From positions 1 to 7,746 of the forward strand of contig CAIMPQ010000031.1 of the NCBI GenBank assembly GCA_903843315.1: a stretch of DNA of 7,746 nt, read 5' to 3'. Shown here in pieces: positions 6,060 through 7,746 of this stretch (position 1 is the first letter of the stretch; every line of letters begins with the position of its first letter). The position numbers were made by a program, and so were the translations under genes. The notes below the pieces were generated by a model. The model was not told where the DNA came from, did not search any database, and saw only the letters and a list, made by a program, of their open reading frames with translations. This DNA comes from an uncultured beta proteobacterium. GTDB taxonomy: Bacteria; Pseudomonadota; Gammaproteobacteria; Burkholderiales; Burkholderiaceae.

Positions 6060-6857
6060 CTAGTTGCAATGCATTAAAAGGTATTGGGCTATTTGCTCTT
6101 GGCTATGCAGGGCTAGCCACTTTCTATCCCGAGGGGCCAAAGGACTAGCTCCAGCGGGCGGGAAAAAGTTCAAAACAGCCCTCATCCTGCGGTTTCTTAA
6201 CATCCTTGCCATAGAGCCTATTAATCCCATATCGCCGACAAATGCGGGAACTTGAGAATGAAGCCCTGAATCTTGATTAACATAGGCTAAAGCCAAGGTA
6301 TAAACCGGCACTTCCGCCAATACAGCCGCTTCAAATAGATTGGCCTTAAAAGGGTGAACACTTGTACCAATGGTGGAAGTGCCTTCTGGAAATATACAAA
6401 TAGATTGGGTTTTAAGTAATTTAGCCATTTCCACCACAACCTGCCGCGCATGTCTTGGGCTATCTCTTCGAATAAAAACCGTACCCAATTGTTTTGCCAT
6501 CCAGCCAAAAATCGGCCAATTTGCTACCTCAGACTTGGCTACAAAGCGAATCGGTTTGCATGCATTAATGACATGAATATCCATCCAAGAAATATGATTG
6601 GAGGCTAATAAAAAAGATTCTGACGAAATAATCTCTGCGTTATTCACTTGCAATTCGATGCCAAAAATTCTCAGCAAGCGTTTAGACCATCTCTGGATAT
6701 GCTGCTTTTTTGATTCAGAGCTAATGAATGGAAAAAGGAAAAGGAGCGTAATAACGCCCCTGAATACATGGCCAGCCACTAAAAACCAAAGGGCTATGTA
6801 AAGCCAGGTTGGTGTATTTACCTCTGCAGGATGTGGTCTAGCTGTCATAAGTTCCAT
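6060..6857 (-). CDS. 1-acyl-sn-glycerol-3-phosphate acyltransferase family (PlsC/OlsA-like)
   Basis: This 265-residue member of the PlsC acyltransferase family transfers acyl groups to lysophosphatidate or a similar lyso-lipid at the inner membrane. A hydrophobic segment (18-44) anchors it. The catalytic HX4D box is NHISWMD (H88, D93). It is followed by FVAKSEVANWPIFGWMAKQLGTVFIRR (105-131, glycerol-phosphate-binding block), IFPEGTSTIG (155-164) and VPVYTLAL (183-190). The FVAKSEVA-WP block is also typical of lyso-ornithine-lipid acyltransferases (OlsA), so the acceptor is unsure. No OlsB-like gene is visible. It is divergent from a plcP-like gene across 94 bases containing a PhoB-type array. 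Start choice is uncertain: ATG at 6857 has no ribosome site, while Met4 (6848) has GGAA just upstream. Confidence 0.88.
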   Translation of the reverse strand: MELMTARPHPAEVNTPTWLYIALWFLVAGHVFRGVITLLFLFPFISSESKKQHIQRWSKRLLRIFGIELQVNNAEIISSESFLLASNHISWMDIHVINACKPIRFVAKSEVANWPIFGWMAKQLGTVFIRRDSPRHARQVVVEMAKLLKTQSICIFPEGTSTIGTSVHPFKANLFEAAVLAEVPVYTLALAYVNQDSGLHSQVPAFVGDMGLIGSMARMLRNRRMRAVLNFFPPAGASPLAPRDRKWLALHSQEQIAQYLLMHCN

Positions 6858-6887
6858 ATATATCGAATATCTTAAATGATATAGGCA

Positions 6888-6943
6888 TCGTCATAAAACT
6901 GTCGTCGAACTGTCATGATGCTTACACACTTGCTTGGCTTAAT
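6888..6943 (+). promoter_or_regulatory. Tandem PhoB-box array and -10 upstream of the plcP-like gene
   Basis: Four consecutive 11-base units fill 6888-6931: TCGTCATAAAA, CTGTCGTCGAA, CTGTCATGATG and CTTACACACTT. Units 2 and 3 share exact CTGTC, unit 1 ends in the consensus CATAAAA, and unit 4 is a degenerate CTTACA. From memory, E. coli pstS likewise has tandem units including a CTTACA-type one. Eleven bases after the ACA of unit 4 is CTTAAT (6938-6943), a 4-of-6 match to the -10 at the expected offset. The orientation points at the plcP-like start, 8 bases on. Whether it also drives the divergent plsC is unclear. Confidence 0.7.
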
Positions 6944-6951
6944 ACGGTTTC

Positions 6952-7746
6952 ATGATGCATTACAGAGCCATCTGGATTTCAGACGTACACCTAGGAACAT
7001 CAGGGTGTCAGGCAAACTACCTCCTCGATTTTCTGAAACATAATGAAGCCGATCAGTTTTACCTCGTTGGCGACATTATTGATGGCTGGAGACTAAAAAA
7101 ATCGTTCTACTGGCCTCAAGCTCACAACGATGTGGTGCAAAAACTCTTACGTAAAGCACGTAAAGGTGCTGAGGTCATCTACGTTCCCGGCAATCATGAT
7201 GAAAGCGCCAGACAGTTTTTTGGGCTTTCATTTGGCGACGTCAAGGTTGTTGAAGAATGTATTCACACTACCCTAGATGGTAGAAAGTTATGGGTAACCC
7301 ATGGCGATCTATTTGACGGCGTGATGCAGTATGCCAAGTGGCTCGCCTATGTTGGTGACACGCTCTACTCCTTCATTCTCTATATCAACCGCTATTTCAA
7401 TATGTTGCGCGTCAAGATGGGGTTGCAATATTGGTCACTCTCGCAATATCTAAAGCATCAAGTGAAAAATGCAGTCAGTTACATTGCGGATTTCGAACAC
7501 ATCATGGCGAGGGAAGCTCGCTTGCGGGGTTGTGATGGTGTTGTGTGTGGCCATATACATAAAGCAGAAATTCGGGAAATAGATGGGCTGATCTATTGCA
7601 ATGACGGTGACTGGGTTGAAAGCCTTAGCGCTCTAGTGGAAACCCAAACTGGCGAACTCAAACTCATTTATTGGACTCACATCTTAGGTGAGCCAGTTGA
7701 AACTCCAGAACTTTCTTTTCAACCCGCTGTCGAATCACTCATTAAA
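6952..7746 (+). CDS. plcP: PlcP-like phospholipase C, calcineurin-type metallophosphoesterase (3' end outside window)
   Basis: The 265 visible codons stay open to the right edge. The metallophosphoesterase motifs are complete: SDVHLG (10-15), GDIIDGW (40-46), GNHDE (80-84), THGD (116-119) and GHIH (200-203). The blocks GWRLKK-FYWPQAHNDVVQKLLRKARKG (45-72) and NDGDWVES (217-224) mark the PlcP group, often annotated as UDP-2,3-diacylglucosamine pyrophosphatase-related. True LpxH has GNRD and lacks these blocks. Characterised PlcP (Sinorhizobium meliloti) removes head groups from phospholipids in phosphate starvation, giving diacylglycerol for phosphorus-free lipids. The gene follows a PhoB-like array, which fits. 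ATG ATG at 6952 gives two possible starts three bases apart with only a weak CGG upstream. A glycosyltransferase gene often follows plcP, but it would lie beyond the edge. Confidence 0.85.
   Translation, partial: MMHYRAIWISDVHLGTSGCQANYLLDFLKHNEADQFYLVGDIIDGWRLKKSFYWPQAHNDVVQKLLRKARKGAEVIYVPGNHDESARQFFGLSFGDVKVVEECIHTTLDGRKLWVTHGDLFDGVMQYAKWLAYVGDTLYSFILYINRYFNMLRVKMGLQYWSLSQYLKHQVKNAVSYIADFEHIMAREARLRGCDGVVCGHIHKAEIREIDGLIYCNDGDWVESLSALVETQTGELKLIYWTHILGEPVETPELSFQPAVESLIK

Noticed and set aside
6843..6880. AT-rich dyad (ATATTCGATAT) before the PlsC-like gene as an operator
   Set aside because: Short and low in complexity, easily produced by local AT richness; no known regulator consensus fits.
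6914..6963. Direct repeat CATGATGC at 6914-6921 and 6951-6958
   Set aside because: Only eight exact bases; the first lies within a PhoB unit and the second is formed by the ATGATG start, so it is probably coincidence.
6952..7746. Reading the right-hand gene as LpxH of lipid A synthesis
   Set aside because: It has GNHDE instead of GNRD and carries the WPQAHNDVVQK and NDGDWVES blocks of the PlcP group; LpxH has a different layout.

Overview
This window looks like chromosomal DNA from a Gram-negative betaproteobacterium. The modest GC content and gene set resemble a Polynucleobacter-type member of the Burkholderiaceae; that placement is inference, and no marker gene here fixes it. The Gram-negative assignment itself rests on an outer-membrane TonB-dependent receptor.

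Layout. At 2-178 is the 3' end of an unrecognised gene. It is followed by about 165 bases without a gene, which hold three helically phased copies of TTTGGTCACC and, on the other strand, a terminator for the tRNA unit. tRNA-Pro(TGG) and tRNA-Arg(TCT) follow at 345-534, both on the minus strand, with a recognisable promoter. On the plus strand, a small secreted His-containing protein (595-963) precedes a ZnuD-like TonB-dependent receptor (1032-3110), with two hairpins between them. Converging on the receptor is a tight minus-strand run that reads from right to left: a PlsC-type acyltransferase (6857-6060), polyphosphate kinase 2 (5995-5090), a divergent CYTH/triphosphate-tunnel protein (5040-4213) and a split pair of CHR-family (chromate transporter) half-proteins (4210-3123). 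Divergent from the acyltransferase is a calcineurin-type phosphoesterase of the PlcP phospholipase C family, cut by the right edge.

How the genes fit together. The right half reads as a phosphate-stress locus. A 19-base site upstream of ppk2 matches the enterobacterial PhoB box at 16 of 19 positions. Upstream of plcP there is a tandem array of four 11-base PhoB-like half-sites. Each has a plausible -10 hexamer at the same 11-base offset. The expected programme is release of phosphate from phospholipids (PlcP), lipid re-acylation (PlsC/OlsA-like) and polyphosphate use (PPK2). The CYTH protein and the CHR pair would be carried on the same transcript as PPK2. The sites and gene order are seen directly; the regulon and pathway are inferred. 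The left half is a separate metal-acquisition unit, probably zinc, next to a tRNA locus whose 3' side may border a mobile element.
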